A stretch of DNA of 13,546 bases from Methylococcaceae bacterium (GCA_947484105.1 CANKON010000012.1:1-13546), one strand, 5' to 3'; shown: positions 1-8,251, counted from the first letter of the stretch. Made by a program: numbers and translations. The notes: generated from the sequence alone by a model not told the origin.

Positions 1-240
1 CAAGATTTGGCAAAAGTCGCTGGCACAACATGGCTTGAAACAGCGGATTCAGGCAATGCGATTTACGGTGCAGGCGGTGATAACAATTTCGGTGTCATTC
101 GTTCGTCATCGCTTGAAAATTCAAACGTTGATTTATCAGAACAATTAGTGAAGTTGATTGTGCAGCAACAAGCCTATCAAGGTAACTCGCAAACGATTGC
201 TACTGAAAAATCGTTGCTCGACACAATTATGCGAATTTAG
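1..240 (+). CDS. flgE: Flagellar hook protein FlgE, C-terminal fragment
   Basis: The reading frame is open from the first base, so this is the last 79 residues of a gene whose start lies outside the window. FlgE polymerises into the hook, the universal joint between rod and filament. The fragment shows the C-terminal pattern of rod/hook proteins: a Gly-rich turn (GAGGDNNFG), then SSLENSNVDLSEQLVKLIVQQ and the closing amphipathic helix QAYQGNSQTIATEKSLLDTI, which packs in the D0 core of the hook. FlgE rather than another axial protein is chosen because flgF follows directly and because of the SNVDLSEQLV form of the tail. The TTG at base 7 is an internal codon, not a start. The presumed flgBCD genes would lie upstream. 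Confidence 0.93.
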   Translation, partial: QDLAKVAGTTWLETADSGNAIYGAGGDNNFGVIRSSSLENSNVDLSEQLVKLIVQQQAYQGNSQTIATEKSLLDTIMRI

Positions 241-250
241 TTTTTATTTC

Positions 251-275
251 GTGGGCGTGGATCATTCACGCCCAC
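251..275 (+). terminator. Hairpin between flgE and flgF, possible attenuator
   Basis: GTGGGCGTG (251-259) and CACGCCCAC (267-275) form a perfect 9-bp GC-rich stem with a 7-base loop. The downstream run TTTCGTTT is a broken U-tract, so termination, if any, is probably partial. It lies between the flgE stop and the flgF ribosome binding site (GGAGA at 288-292). A partial terminator or an mRNA-stabilising structure lowering or separating rod gene expression from abundant hook expression would fit. Structure is seen; function is inferred. Confidence 0.5.
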
Positions 276-297
276 TTTCGTTTAAACGGAGAATTTT

Positions 298-1041
298 ATG
301 GATCGTAGTCTTTTTATTGCGATGAGTGGCGCAACACAAACCATGCTTGCTCAAGCATCAAATGCCAATAATTTGGCAAATGCTCAAACGACAGGCTTTA
401 AGTCAGATTTGGAGCAATTTCGCAGTATGCCTGTTTTCGGTGACGGTTATCCCACACGGGTTTATGCTCAAACTGAAAAACCTGGTACGGATTTTTCACA
501 AGGCGGCTTGCAAACAACAGGTAATGACTTAGATGTTGCAATTAACGGCGACGGTTTTTTTGCAATTCAAGATGATAAAGGCAAAGAAGCTTACACCCGT
601 GTAGGGTCGTTGAAAATTACACCAAATGGTGAATTGCAAACGAGTACAGGTTTGCCGTTGTTAAATGCGGCAGGTACGCCGATTAACATTCCGGCCGCTC
701 AAAAAATGGTGATTGATAGCAATGGTTCCATCAGTATTCGCCCGTTAGGTGCAGGGGCAAATGATCCATTAGCAGAAGTTGCAAAAATAAAACTCGTGAA
801 ACCCGATATAAAAAATGTTGAAAAACGTACCGACGGTTTAATTTATATCAAAGACGGTTCAGCGCAAGCGGATGATGCAACGGTTCGTATTTCTCAAGGA
901 ATGATTGAAGGCAGCAACGTTAATGCGATTAGTGCAATGGTTGATATGATTGAATTGGCGCGTAATTTTGAAATGCAAAGCAACATCATGAAAAATGTGA
1001 AAGAAAATTCGGCGGCGAGCGCAAAATTGCTTCAAATGTAA
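298..1041 (+). CDS. flgF: Flagellar proximal rod protein FlgF
   Basis: FlgF is a proximal rod subunit that assembles in the periplasm after export by the flagellar type III apparatus. At 247 residues it is close to the usual length (about 250). The N-terminus carries the rod signature MDRSLFIAMSGATQTM followed by ASNANNLANAQTTGFK, and the C-terminus has the matching axial helix (EGSNVNAISAMVDMIELARN, then FEMQSNIMKNVKEN). Between them is the flgE/F/G-type domain with INGDGFFAIQD at about residues 82-92. There is no signal peptide, as expected for a type III substrate. The ATG is preceded by GGAGA five bases upstream. It follows flgE by 57 bases containing a hairpin and precedes flgG by 64 bases with a candidate promoter. 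Confidence 0.96.
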   Translation: MDRSLFIAMSGATQTMLAQASNANNLANAQTTGFKSDLEQFRSMPVFGDGYPTRVYAQTEKPGTDFSQGGLQTTGNDLDVAINGDGFFAIQDDKGKEAYTRVGSLKITPNGELQTSTGLPLLNAAGTPINIPAAQKMVIDSNGSISIRPLGAGANDPLAEVAKIKLVKPDIKNVEKRTDGLIYIKDGSAQADDATVRISQGMIEGSNVNAISAMVDMIELARNFEMQSNIMKNVKENSAASAKLLQM

Positions 1042-1047
1042 TTTTAA

Positions 1048-1063
1048 TGGCATAGATAGTGCT
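1048..1063 (+). promoter_or_regulatory. Candidate sigma-54 promoter for flgG onward
   Basis: The sequence TGGCATAGATAGTGCT matches the RpoN consensus TGGCAC-N5-TTGCW with two mismatches in the core hexamer and pentamer. The invariant GG (1049-1050) and GC (1061-1062) are exactly 10 bases apart. The predicted start of transcription is near 1074, giving a leader of about 32 bases with a Shine-Dalgarno TGGAGA before the flgG ATG at 1106. RpoN control of rod and ring genes is established in polar flagellates such as Pseudomonas and Vibrio; its use here is inferred. Confidence 0.5.
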
Positions 1064-1105
1064 GATAATTAAATATAAAACAAACATTACTTTTGGAGAA
1101 TTATC

Positions 1106-1894
1106 ATGACAGAACGCGCATTATGGGTTGCTAAAACAGGGCTTGATGCCCAACAAACCCGCATGGCTGTTATTTCAAACAACTTAGCCAACGTCAATAC
1201 AACGGGCTTTAAAAAAGACCGTCCTGTGTTTCAAGATTTGATGTATCAAAATATGCGTCAAGTCGGCGCACAAACTTCCCAAACTAGCCAATTACCAACA
1301 GGTTTGCAACTCGGTACAGGTGTCAAAGTGATGGCAACTGAAAAATTGCACACGCAAGGTAACGTTGAACAAACAGGCAATCAATTAGATTTGGCGATTA
1401 ACGGACGCGGTTTTTTACAAGTCACCATGCCAGATGGCACAACCACTTACACCCGCGACGGTTCATTGAAATTAGATCAAAATGGTCAAGTTGTCACCGC
1501 AAATGGTTTAGTTTTAAATCCAGCCATTACGATTCCAAATACCGCGTTGAGTGTTTCAATTGGTTCAGATGGTACGGTTTCTGTGTTGGAATCAGGCAAT
1601 CCCGTTCCGAATAACGTTGGACAAATTCAAACAGCAAACTTTATCAATCTTGCAGGTTTAGAACCAATTGGCGAAAATTTATACCGAGAATCTGGCGCAA
1701 GTGGTCCGCCGATTGTGGGTACGCCAGGTCAAGGGGAGTTTGGTCCGATTGTACAAAACTCACTTGAAACCTCTAACGTGAATGTGGTCGAAGAATTAGT
1801 AGGTATGATTGAAACGCAACGCGCTTATGAAATGAACTCCAAAGCTATTTCGACAACGGATCAAATGTTGTCTTTCTTGACGCAAAATTTGTAA
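1106..1894 (+). CDS. flgG: Flagellar distal rod protein FlgG
   Basis: FlgG forms the distal rod that passes through the P and L rings. The protein has 262 residues, essentially the Escherichia coli length (260). It opens with [20 protein letters not shown] and the family motif [20 protein letters not shown], has the central [16 protein letters not shown] segment around residues 92-107, and ends with the axial helix [20 protein letters not shown] then [15 protein letters not shown]. The [15 protein letters not shown] form is characteristic of FlgG and separates it from FlgF next door. Its start is set by TGGAGA about six bases upstream. The gap to flgH is only 13 bases, so these genes are surely cotranscribed. 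Confidence 0.98.
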   Translation: MTERALWVAKTGLDAQQTRMAVISNNLANVNTTGFKKDRPVFQDLMYQNMRQVGAQTSQTSQLPTGLQLGTGVKVMATEKLHTQGNVEQTGNQLDLAINGRGFLQVTMPDGTTTYTRDGSLKLDQNGQVVTANGLVLNPAITIPNTALSVSIGSDGTVSVLESGNPVPNNVGQIQTANFINLAGLEPIGENLYRESGASGPPIVGTPGQGEFGPIVQNSLETSNVNVVEELVGMIETQRAYEMNSKAISTTDQMLSFLTQNL

Positions 1895-1907
1895 CGAGTT
1901 ATTGAAA

Positions 1908-2585
1908 ATGACAACGCGCTGCCTTCGATTTTTTGTGTTTTTGCCGATTTTTTTAGCGGCTTGCAGTACGCCATTACCTAAACGCGAGCCATCATTTTCG
2001 CCTGTTGCGCCTGCCGATTTACGTCCGCCGCCGCAAAGTACGGGGGGGATTTATCAATCAGGTTACGATATGCGTTTATTTGAAGATCATACTGCACGAC
2101 GGGTTGGCGATATTTTGACAGTTCAATTAAACGAAAGAACACAGTCACAAAAAGGCGCGAATACACAAGATTCTAAAAGCGACAATGTATCGATTGCGGC
2201 CCCCATTCTTGGACTTTTTGGTTTAGGCTTACTTGGCAGCTCAGATATGAAAGCCGAAATCAGCACAAAAAATTCTTTTACAGGTAAAGGAAAAACCGAT
2301 CAAAGTAACCAATTAAGAGGCGACATTTCTGTGACGGTGGTGGAATTGCTACCAAATGGCAATTTGAAAATTCGCGGCGAAAAACGGATTACCTTAAATC
2401 AAGGCGATGAATTTGTCAGATTATCTGGCATTGTTCGACCTGTTGATATTCGTCCCGATAATGTTATCGATTCATCAAAAATTGCCGATGCAACTTTTAT
2501 GTACACAGGGGAAGGTTCGTTGGCAGATGTAAATTCAAAAGGTTGGGGTTCACGTATTTTGAATAGTCCTTGGTTTCCATTTTAA
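1908..2585 (+). CDS. flgH: Flagellar L-ring lipoprotein FlgH
   Basis: FlgH forms the outer membrane L ring, the bushing through which the rod turns. From the ATG at 1908 the protein has 225 residues (family about 230). It begins with a lipoprotein signal, MTTRCLRFFVFLPIFLAAC, whose lipobox LAAC puts the lipidated cysteine at residue 19. The mature part contains the typical FlgH run RRVGDILTVQLNERTQSQKG and LPNGNLKIRGEKRITLNQGD, ending in WGSRILNSPWFPF. A TTG at 1902 in frame would add two residues, but it lies only three bases after the likely ribosome site CGAG (1895-1898), whereas 1908 has nine-base spacing; the ATG start is preferred. There are 13 bases after flgG and 16 before flgI. Confidence 0.95.
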   Translation: MTTRCLRFFVFLPIFLAACSTPLPKREPSFSPVAPADLRPPPQSTGGIYQSGYDMRLFEDHTARRVGDILTVQLNERTQSQKGANTQDSKSDNVSIAAPILGLFGLGLLGSSDMKAEISTKNSFTGKGKTDQSNQLRGDISVTVVELLPNGNLKIRGEKRITLNQGDEFVRLSGIVRPVDIRPDNVIDSSKIADATFMYTGEGSLADVNSKGWGSRILNSPWFPF

Positions 2586-2601
2586 TTAACGAGCAATACA
2601 C

Positions 2602-3717
2602 ATGAATCTGCGACAACACACTTTGCTTTTAATTTGGATGCTAACGGCATTTTCATCCGTTGCAAACGCGGAACGCATTAAAGATATTGCGTCAATTGAT
2701 GGCGTGAGAGCGAATCAATTAGTGGGTTATGGTTTGGTTGTGGGATTGGACAAATCGGGCGATAGCTCAACCAGTTCACCAACCTCAAGACAAAGTTTAA
2801 CCAGTATGTTGAAACGTTTTGGCATTACGATGTCACTACAAGATTTACAGCAATTGAAAGCGAAGAACATTGCAACGGTTGCGGTTCAAGCCGAATTACC
2901 CGCATTTTCAAAACCTGGTATGGCAATCGATGTCACGGTTTCATCATTGGGTGATGCAAAAAGTTTGCGTGGTGGTTCGTTGTTGATGACACCGTTAAAA
3001 GGTGCAGACGGTGAAACGTATGCGATTGCACAAGGTAATTTAGTCGTTGGCGGTATGACCGCATCGGGTAAAGACGGTTCAAGTGTTACCGTTAATAATC
3101 CGAGTGCTGGACGAATTTCAAATGGCGCGTTAGTTGAAAGAACTGTTCCCACGCCATTTTCGGAAGGCGACACGCTCGTTTTTAATTTACACCGTGCGGA
3201 TTTTACAACGGCGAATCACATGGCGGAATCGATTAACAAATTGCTGGGTGCAAACACGGCAAAAGCACTCGATGCCACGTCAGTTCGCGTAAATGCACCA
3301 ATGGATTCTGGTCAAAAAGTGATGTTTGCCTCTGTTGTTGAAAATGTCATTGTCGAAATGGATGAAGCTCCCGCGCGTGTCATTGTAAATTCGCGCACAG
3401 GAACAGTCGTTGTAAGCAATAAAGTTCGCGTGACACCAGCCGCGGTATCGCACGGTAGTTTGGTGGTGACGATTGACGAAAATATCAATGTGAGCCAACC
3501 GAATCCGCTTTCAGGCGGTCAAACGGTCGCAACTCCTAGCTCCAGTGTTAAAGCAAAAGAAGAAAAAAATCGGATGTTTGCGTTTAAACCAGGGGTTTCA
3601 CTCGATGATTTAGTTAGCGCAGTCAATCAAGTTGGCGCAGCACCGAGTGATTTAGTCGCTATTTTAGAAGCCCTAAAAACGGCAGGCGCGTTGCACGCGG
3701 AATTGATTATTATCTAA
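2602..3717 (+). CDS. flgI: Flagellar P-ring protein FlgI
   Basis: FlgI forms the periplasmic P ring around the rod, within the peptidoglycan layer. The 371-residue product starts with a Sec signal peptide of about 23 residues (MNLRQHTLLLIWMLTAFSSV, then ANA) with predicted cleavage before ERIKDIASIDGVRANQLVGY, the strongly conserved mature N-terminus. Further family landmarks are GYGLVVGLDKSGDSS, AVQAELPAFSKPGMAIDVTV, the GGSLLMTPLKGADG block, and the C-terminal KPGVSLDDLVSAVNQVGAAP followed by DLVAILEALKTAGALHAELI. No defect is visible. The ribosome site (ACGAG) is weak. It is 14 bases ahead of flgJ, which needs the same compartment. Confidence 0.98.
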   Translation: MNLRQHTLLLIWMLTAFSSVANAERIKDIASIDGVRANQLVGYGLVVGLDKSGDSSTSSPTSRQSLTSMLKRFGITMSLQDLQQLKAKNIATVAVQAELPAFSKPGMAIDVTVSSLGDAKSLRGGSLLMTPLKGADGETYAIAQGNLVVGGMTASGKDGSSVTVNNPSAGRISNGALVERTVPTPFSEGDTLVFNLHRADFTTANHMAESINKLLGANTAKALDATSVRVNAPMDSGQKVMFASVVENVIVEMDEAPARVIVNSRTGTVVVSNKVRVTPAAVSHGSLVVTIDENINVSQPNPLSGGQTVATPSSSVKAKEEKNRMFAFKPGVSLDDLVSAVNQVGAAPSDLVAILEALKTAGALHAELIII

Positions 3718-3731
3718 AACGGAAAGTAGCC

Positions 3732-4682
3732 ATGTTAAACGTCCCCACTTCTGCTAATGCTTCTGTTTATAACGACTTTAGCCAATTTTCTAAATTAAAA
3801 GCCGAATCAAAAACAGATTCACCTGCCGCATTGCAAAAAGTAGCTAAACAATTTGAAGCCTTGTTTTTAAATAATATTTTGAAAGGAATGCGGGCAGGAA
3901 AATTAGCTGACGGCGCGTTTGAGAGCAGCGCATCCGATAGTTACAACGAAATGTATGACAAGCAGCTTTCAGTACATTTAGCGGGAAAACCTGGTGTCGG
4001 TTTAGCTGATTTAATTGTGAAACAACTCAGTCCAAAAAATGCAAATCTCCATCCGCAAAATTTAGCTGATTACGCCAGCAATCCTGTGACGAGAGTGACA
4101 TTGCCCGATGGCATGAGTCTGAATGACGAAGCGTTAGACGATTCAAATGAACTTCCATTTAAGAATGGACGCGCCGTGCCGATACAAACGCCAGCAGATT
4201 TTTTGAAACAGTTACAACCTTTTGCACGGCAGGCAGCAAAGGCTTTAGGAATCGATCCGAATGCGTTGTTGGCGCAAGCGGCATTGGAAAGTGGTTGGGG
4301 AAATTCTTTAATTAAAAATGCCGATGGCACCAATAGTTTCAATTTGTTTAACATTAAGGCGGATCGTTCATGGCGCGGCAAACAAGCGCAAGTTTCGGCA
4401 CTCGAATTCGATCAAGGTATTGCACGACGAATAAGTTCTGGTTTCAGATCCTATTCTTCCTTCCAAGAAAGTTTTAATGATTATGCGAATTTTATTAAAA
4501 ACAATCCGCGTTATGAATCTGCCATAACAAAAACGGACAATGTCAGACAATATATGCACGAATTACAACGTGCGGGTTATGCGACAGACCCAAATTATGC
4601 CGATAAAGTCATGCACATTTATCGAAGTAATACATTAAATACATTTACAGATACAGACAATTCAGCGGTTGCGGTGAACTAA
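3732..4682 (+). CDS. flgJ: Bifunctional rod cap / peptidoglycan hydrolase FlgJ
   Basis: FlgJ caps the growing rod and cuts peptidoglycan so the rod can pass. Its 316 residues match the two-domain gammaproteobacterial form (313 in E. coli). Residues about 30-105 are the rod-binding domain, with VAKQFEALFLNNILKGMRAG, YNEMYDKQLSVHLA and GVGLADLIVKQL. Residues about 155-310 are a GH73 glucosaminidase domain with LLAQAALESGWG, whose Glu186 is the expected catalytic acid, then NLFNIKAD and the Tyr-rich YANFIKNNPRYESAI and MHELQRAGYATDPNYADKV segments. Many other bacteria have only the first domain, so the full-length form supports a gamma- or betaproteobacterial origin. A GGAAAG ribosome site lies just upstream of the start. 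Confidence 0.97.
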   Translation: MLNVPTSANASVYNDFSQFSKLKAESKTDSPAALQKVAKQFEALFLNNILKGMRAGKLADGAFESSASDSYNEMYDKQLSVHLAGKPGVGLADLIVKQLSPKNANLHPQNLADYASNPVTRVTLPDGMSLNDEALDDSNELPFKNGRAVPIQTPADFLKQLQPFARQAAKALGIDPNALLAQAALESGWGNSLIKNADGTNSFNLFNIKADRSWRGKQAQVSALEFDQGIARRISSGFRSYSSFQESFNDYANFIKNNPRYESAITKTDNVRQYMHELQRAGYATDPNYADKVMHIYRSNTLNTFTDTDNSAVAVN

Positions 4683-4730
4683 ATAGCCGCGTATTTATCG
4701 TTTTAACACTTTAAGAAACAGGTTATTCCC

Positions 4731-6362
4731 ATGGCAAGTGGAATTTTAGGTACAGCGTTGACAGGATTGATGGCATTTCAACGCTCGATGCAAACCATCA
4801 GCAATAATGTCGCTAACGTTAATACGGACGGTTATAGCCGTCAAAGTACGAATTTAGAAACCACGGCATCGACATTTTCAAGAGGAAATTACGTCGGTAA
4901 TGGTGTCGATGTGACCAACGTTTCGCGGAGTTATGACAAATTTATCAGTAATAATATCCGTACGTCAGCCTCTGCTTTAGGCGATGCCGATCGTTTTCAA
5001 ACGATGACCAAGCAGGTCGATAATTTGATGGCAAATCCTGATACGGGCATGGCGAATGCGATGAAATCGTTTTTTAATTCGGTAAGTGCGGTGGCAACCG
5101 ATCCAACTTCGATGCCCGCGCGTCAAGTAATGACGACAGAATCAAAAACGCTTACGGCACAATTCAATAGTGTTTCAACGCAATTAGAAAGTTTGCGAGC
5201 GCAGAATAACGGCTATATGCAAACCAACATTGATAGCATCAATTCTTATACTCAGAACATTGCCGATTTAAACGCTAAAATTTCAGCCGTGACAAAAGGC
5301 GGTGGCACACAATTTCCAAACGAATTATTGGATCAACGTGATCAATTGTTATCAAAATTAGCTGAAAATGTCGATATTTCAACTTTCACCCGCGCCGATG
5401 GGGCAGTGGATGTTTTCATCGGTCAAGGTCATGCGTTAATTTCGGGTGATTCGCGTTCAACATTAACCTTGGCAAATTCAACAACCGATTTCATGCAAAA
5501 AGATATTTTGATGAATGGGATGAATGTGAATAACCAGTTTTCAAGCGGCTCGTTAGCAGGTGCTGTGAGATTTCGTGATCAAGTGTTAGATCCAGCTCAA
5601 CAGCAATTAGGTTTAGTGGCTGCTGGATTGGGAATTGCGTTTAACGAAGTACATAAACAAGGTGTGGATTTAAATGGCGCGACAGGCAAAGAGATGTTCG
5701 TGTTTGGCTCGAATGCGATTCCCGTTTATACCAATAATAGTAATCAAGGTGGCGCGATAACTGTCGCATTTGATAGTGCAACATTGAACCAATTGCGCGC
5801 GAGTGATTATCGGTTGGATTACAACGCAGGTGCCTATTCTCTAACGCGATTGAGTGATAACACGAAAGTGATTTTGCCAACGGGTGGATTGCCGACAACT
5901 ATCGAGGGCATCACCATTACGGAAACAGCAACGCCAGCAGGATCTGCAAGTTTCATTATTCGTCCGACTTATCAAGCAGCAAAAAACATCACTACCGCCA
6001 TTACGGATCCGAAAGAAATTGCTGCTGCAACCACGCTCGATACGCCTGGTGACAATACAAACGCTTTGGCATTAGCGGGTTTAGAATCGCAAAGCACCTT
6101 GATTGACAATAGAACATTCAGCCAATCTTACCAACACATGGTGGCACAAGTGGGAACATCCACTAATTCGGCAAGTGTCAGTTTGTCGGCTCAGAAAGCG
6201 TTGAACAATCAAGCGTTGGAAGCACGGGCAAATTTTGCAGGTGTCAATCTTGATGAAGAAGCTGCAAATCTAATTAAATTTCAAAATGCTTATCAAGCGT
6301 CATCACAAGTGGTTGCTATTTCGCGATCATTATTTGATAGCTTGCTTGGCGCGGTTCGATAG
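4731..6362 (+). CDS. flgK: Hook-filament junction protein FlgK (HAP1)
   Basis: FlgK is the first junction protein between hook and filament. The 543-residue length is close to E. coli FlgK (547). It begins with the axial pattern GILGTALTGLMAFQRSMQTI and SNNVANVNTDGYSRQ, where the DGYSRQ ending is the FlgK hallmark. Next comes a helical region with PARQVMTTESKTLTAQFNSV and NELLDQRDQLLSKLAENVDI. It closes with the C-terminal helix GVNLDEEAANLIKFQNAYQA then SSQVVAISRSLFDSLLGAVR. The middle (about residues 260-430) is variable and not diagnostic. It follows flgJ by 48 bases; I found no convincing sigma-28 promoter there, so it is probably read through from upstream. The ribosome site is modest (ACAGG). 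Confidence 0.97.
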   Translation: MASGILGTALTGLMAFQRSMQTISNNVANVNTDGYSRQSTNLETTASTFSRGNYVGNGVDVTNVSRSYDKFISNNIRTSASALGDADRFQTMTKQVDNLMANPDTGMANAMKSFFNSVSAVATDPTSMPARQVMTTESKTLTAQFNSVSTQLESLRAQNNGYMQTNIDSINSYTQNIADLNAKISAVTKGGGTQFPNELLDQRDQLLSKLAENVDISTFTRADGAVDVFIGQGHALISGDSRSTLTLANSTTDFMQKDILMNGMNVNNQFSSGSLAGAVRFRDQVLDPAQQQLGLVAAGLGIAFNEVHKQGVDLNGATGKEMFVFGSNAIPVYTNNSNQGGAITVAFDSATLNQLRASDYRLDYNAGAYSLTRLSDNTKVILPTGGLPTTIEGITITETATPAGSASFIIRPTYQAAKNITTAITDPKEIAAATTLDTPGDNTNALALAGLESQSTLIDNRTFSQSYQHMVAQVGTSTNSASVSLSAQKALNNQALEARANFAGVNLDEEAANLIKFQNAYQASSQVVAISRSLFDSLLGAVR

Positions 6363-6367
6363 GAGGT
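6361..6367 (+). promoter_or_regulatory. Perfect Shine-Dalgarno of flgL overlapping the flgK stop
   Basis: AGGAGGT is a perfect complement to the 16S rRNA tail, starting inside the TAG stop codon of flgK and placed four bases before the flgL ATG. It is the strongest ribosome site in the window. Its placement suggests flgL translation is tied to termination on flgK, keeping the two junction proteins in step. Confidence 0.75.
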
Positions 6368-6371
6368 TATC

Positions 6372-7667
6372 ATGCGTATTTCAACGGCTTATCCACAACG
6401 GTTCAACACCAATTCGATGTTTGAGCAGCAAAGTAAATTAAACGAAACACAACTAAAAATTTCGTCAGGAAAACAGTATTTATCGCCAGCTGAAAATCCG
6501 TCTGCCGCTGCGTATTCGTTGGGTTTTAAACAATCCATTGGTGAAGCAACACAACATCAAGATAATATCGCTGCTGCCTCGCAACGTTTAGGCTTAGAAG
6601 AAACCACGTTAGCAAGCGTGATTGAAACCATTCAACGTTTGCAAGAATTGGGGCTACAAGGCGTAAGTGATTCAGGCAATTCGGTGATTGCTCGAAATGC
6701 GATTGCGGCGGAATTTGAACAGTTGAATGATCACCTTATCAGTTTGGCAAATACCCGTAACGCAAATGGTGAATATCTTTTTGCAGGTACCAAATCAACA
6801 GTCATGCCTTTTACGAAAATTGCACCGACGGCTGATGCTCCAATCATTGACCCAACCGCGAATTTTATCGAAGGTGCAAATGGTGTTTCAGGCACGACTG
6901 AAAAAAATTACACCATTGGGAATGCAGGCGGTGATTTTAAAGTCAGTTACAACATGGACACTGTGCCAGACAAAATGGAAATTTATGTGGACGACAAATT
7001 AGTTGCCACCACGAGAGATGCCGTTTCAGGCGTAGGAACATTAACGGTTCCGAGTGCGGAATTGCCTGCAGGTGCAAAAGTAAAAATCGTAGTAGGCGGT
7101 GCAGACAGTACCTCTTGGCGTTTCAATGTAAGTTATTCGGGTGGCATTGCCGAAGATGGCGTGACATCAAGTGCGTCAACGGTTCTTGAAGCGCAAGCTG
7201 CTGCCGCGCCACCGACAGAAATCATTCCATCCGCATTTAATTATGCGGGATCTGCGGTGCAACGTGCCATTCAAGTGGGTGCATCTCGCACCATTACAGA
7301 TGGTGATACAGGTTCAGCCGTATTTATTTCGACTACAACAGGAAAATCGATTTTTGACACCGTTCGGAATTTTGCAAACGAACTAAGATCGGATAAGCCT
7401 TCACTCGAAACGTTGCACGAATTGGATGATGCGTTTGTACAAGTTTCGACGATTCGCTCGAATATCGGCGCACGCTTAAATGCTTTGGATAAACAAAAAA
7501 CATCGAATGATGATTTTATTATCAACACCAAAACCGCATTATCACAAATTGAAGATTTAGATTACGCGACGGCAATTACGCAATTGAATGCTCAACAAAC
7601 GTCTTTGCAAGCGGCTCAACAATCGTATGCAAAAGTTCAAAATATGTCGTTGTTTAAATATCTTTAA
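6372..7667 (+). CDS. flgL: Hook-filament junction protein FlgL (HAP3)
   Basis: FlgL is the second junction protein, a flagellin homologue on which the filament starts. The N-terminal flagellin-like coiled coil is clear: MRISTAYPQRFNTNSMFEQQ, LKISSGKQYLSPAENPSAAA, then LANTRNANGEYLFAGTKS at about residues 123-140. The C-terminal helix is DLDYATAITQLNAQQTSLQA followed by AQQSYAKVQNMSLFKYL. At 431 residues it is much longer than E. coli FlgL (317); the extra length lies in the middle, about residues 145-310, an Ala/Thr/Gly-rich beta-type insertion as found in larger FlgL proteins of other gammaproteobacteria. It ends the flagellar block. No classic terminator follows, so transcription may continue into the chemotaxis genes. 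Confidence 0.95.
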   Translation: MRISTAYPQRFNTNSMFEQQSKLNETQLKISSGKQYLSPAENPSAAAYSLGFKQSIGEATQHQDNIAAASQRLGLEETTLASVIETIQRLQELGLQGVSDSGNSVIARNAIAAEFEQLNDHLISLANTRNANGEYLFAGTKSTVMPFTKIAPTADAPIIDPTANFIEGANGVSGTTEKNYTIGNAGGDFKVSYNMDTVPDKMEIYVDDKLVATTRDAVSGVGTLTVPSAELPAGAKVKIVVGGADSTSWRFNVSYSGGIAEDGVTSSASTVLEAQAAAAPPTEIIPSAFNYAGSAVQRAIQVGASRTITDGDTGSAVFISTTTGKSIFDTVRNFANELRSDKPSLETLHELDDAFVQVSTIRSNIGARLNALDKQKTSNDDFIINTKTALSQIEDLDYATAITQLNAQQTSLQAAQQSYAKVQNMSLFKYL

Positions 7668-7758
7668 GTGAAAAAAGCCGTTTGTAATAAAAGTGACGTG
7701 AATAAGCGACAAAATTAAGTGCCAAGTAAACGTTAAGTATTTCAAAATCTAGTTATGC

Positions 7759-7788
7759 TTAACAAGGTAGTGGTAGATGCTGTAAGAT
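7759..7788 (+). promoter_or_regulatory. Weak candidate sigma-70 promoter for the chemotaxis operon
   Basis: TTAACA (7759-7764) and TAAGAT (7783-7788) are separated by 18 bases and match the -35 and -10 consensus at five and four of six positions. This lies in the 171-base gap between flgL and cheY, where a promoter for the che operon would be expected. I found no GG-N10-GC (sigma-54) pair and no good sigma-28 element in this gap. The match could be chance in AT-rich DNA. Confidence 0.25.
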
Positions 7789-7825
7789 TCGCCAGGTATT
7801 TTTACTTTAAATTTGATTTACTAAT

Positions 7826-7830
7826 GGAGG
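7826..7830 (+). promoter_or_regulatory. cheY: Ribosome binding site that fixes the cheY start
   Basis: GGAGG lies eight bases before the ATG at 7839. An in-frame ATG at 7755 would add 28 residues (with the run ARYFYFKFDLL) that no receiver domain has, and it lacks a comparable ribosome site. The later start also places the Asp-Asp acidic pair at residues 8-9, as normal for a CheY. Confidence 0.85.
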
Positions 7831-7838
7831 AAAAAAGG

Positions 7839-8201
7839 ATGGCGAGTATTCTTGCAGTTGATGACTCAGCTTCAATGAGGAAGATGGTTTCGTTCACTTT
7901 AAAAACAGCGGGTTACGACGTAGAAGAAGCTGAAGATGGTGTGGATGCTTTAGAAAAAGCAAAATTACGAACGTTTGATTGTGTGGTAACAGACGTGAAT
8001 ATGCCTAATAAAGATGGGATTACGTTAATTCGCGACCTTCGACAATTACCGCAATATAAACACGTTCCAATGCTGATGTTGACGACCGAATCAGGCATGG
8101 AAAAAAAGCAAGAAGGCAAAGCTGCAGGCGCAACGGGTTGGATGGTAAAACCTTTTAATCCCGATCAGTTGTTAAAAACATTGCAAAAAGTGTTGGGTTA
8201 A
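7839..8201 (+). CDS. cheY: CheY-like single-domain response regulator
   Basis: This 120-residue protein is a bare receiver domain with no output domain. All signature residues are present: the acidic pair Asp8-Asp9 (AVDDSASMRKMV), phospho-acceptor Asp52 (VTDVNMPNKDG), Thr82/Thr83 (MLTTES) and Lys104 (MVKPF). Phosphorylated by CheA, such a protein normally binds FliM at the flagellar switch. The GATGWMVKPF ending has Trp101 where E. coli CheY has the signalling Tyr106; this is common in receivers encoded beside cheA in environmental gammaproteobacteria. It heads the chemotaxis block, 50 bases before the Hpt gene. Because another gene starts at 13535 and other CheYs may exist, whether this is the switch-binding CheY or a phosphate sink is not settled. 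Confidence 0.88.
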   Translation: MASILAVDDSASMRKMVSFTLKTAGYDVEEAEDGVDALEKAKLRTFDCVVTDVNMPNKDGITLIRDLRQLPQYKHVPMLMLTTESGMEKKQEGKAAGATGWMVKPFNPDQLLKTLQKVLG

Positions 8202-8251
8202 ATCAGCTCTGCATAACTTAATTTTGTTCACTTTATAAAAAGGAAAAAACA

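Noticed and set aside
1061..1068. GCTGATAA as a sigma-28 -10 element before flgG
   Set aside because: The -10 resembles GCCGATAA, but the sequence at the required -35 position (1042-1049) does not resemble TAAAGTTT. The sigma-54 reading explains the same bases better.
1902..1907. TTG start for flgH two codons upstream
   Set aside because: It is only three bases from the likely ribosome site; the ATG at 1908 has normal spacing and gives a standard lipoprotein signal.
4683..4730. Separate promoter for flgKL
   Set aside because: No sigma-28 pair and no GG-N10-GC pair is visible in the 48 bases, so readthrough from upstream is simpler.
7755..7838. 28-residue N-terminal extension of the CheY-like protein from an ATG at 7755
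   Set aside because: The extension is outside the receiver fold and has no good ribosome site, while GGAGG stands eight bases before the ATG at 7839.
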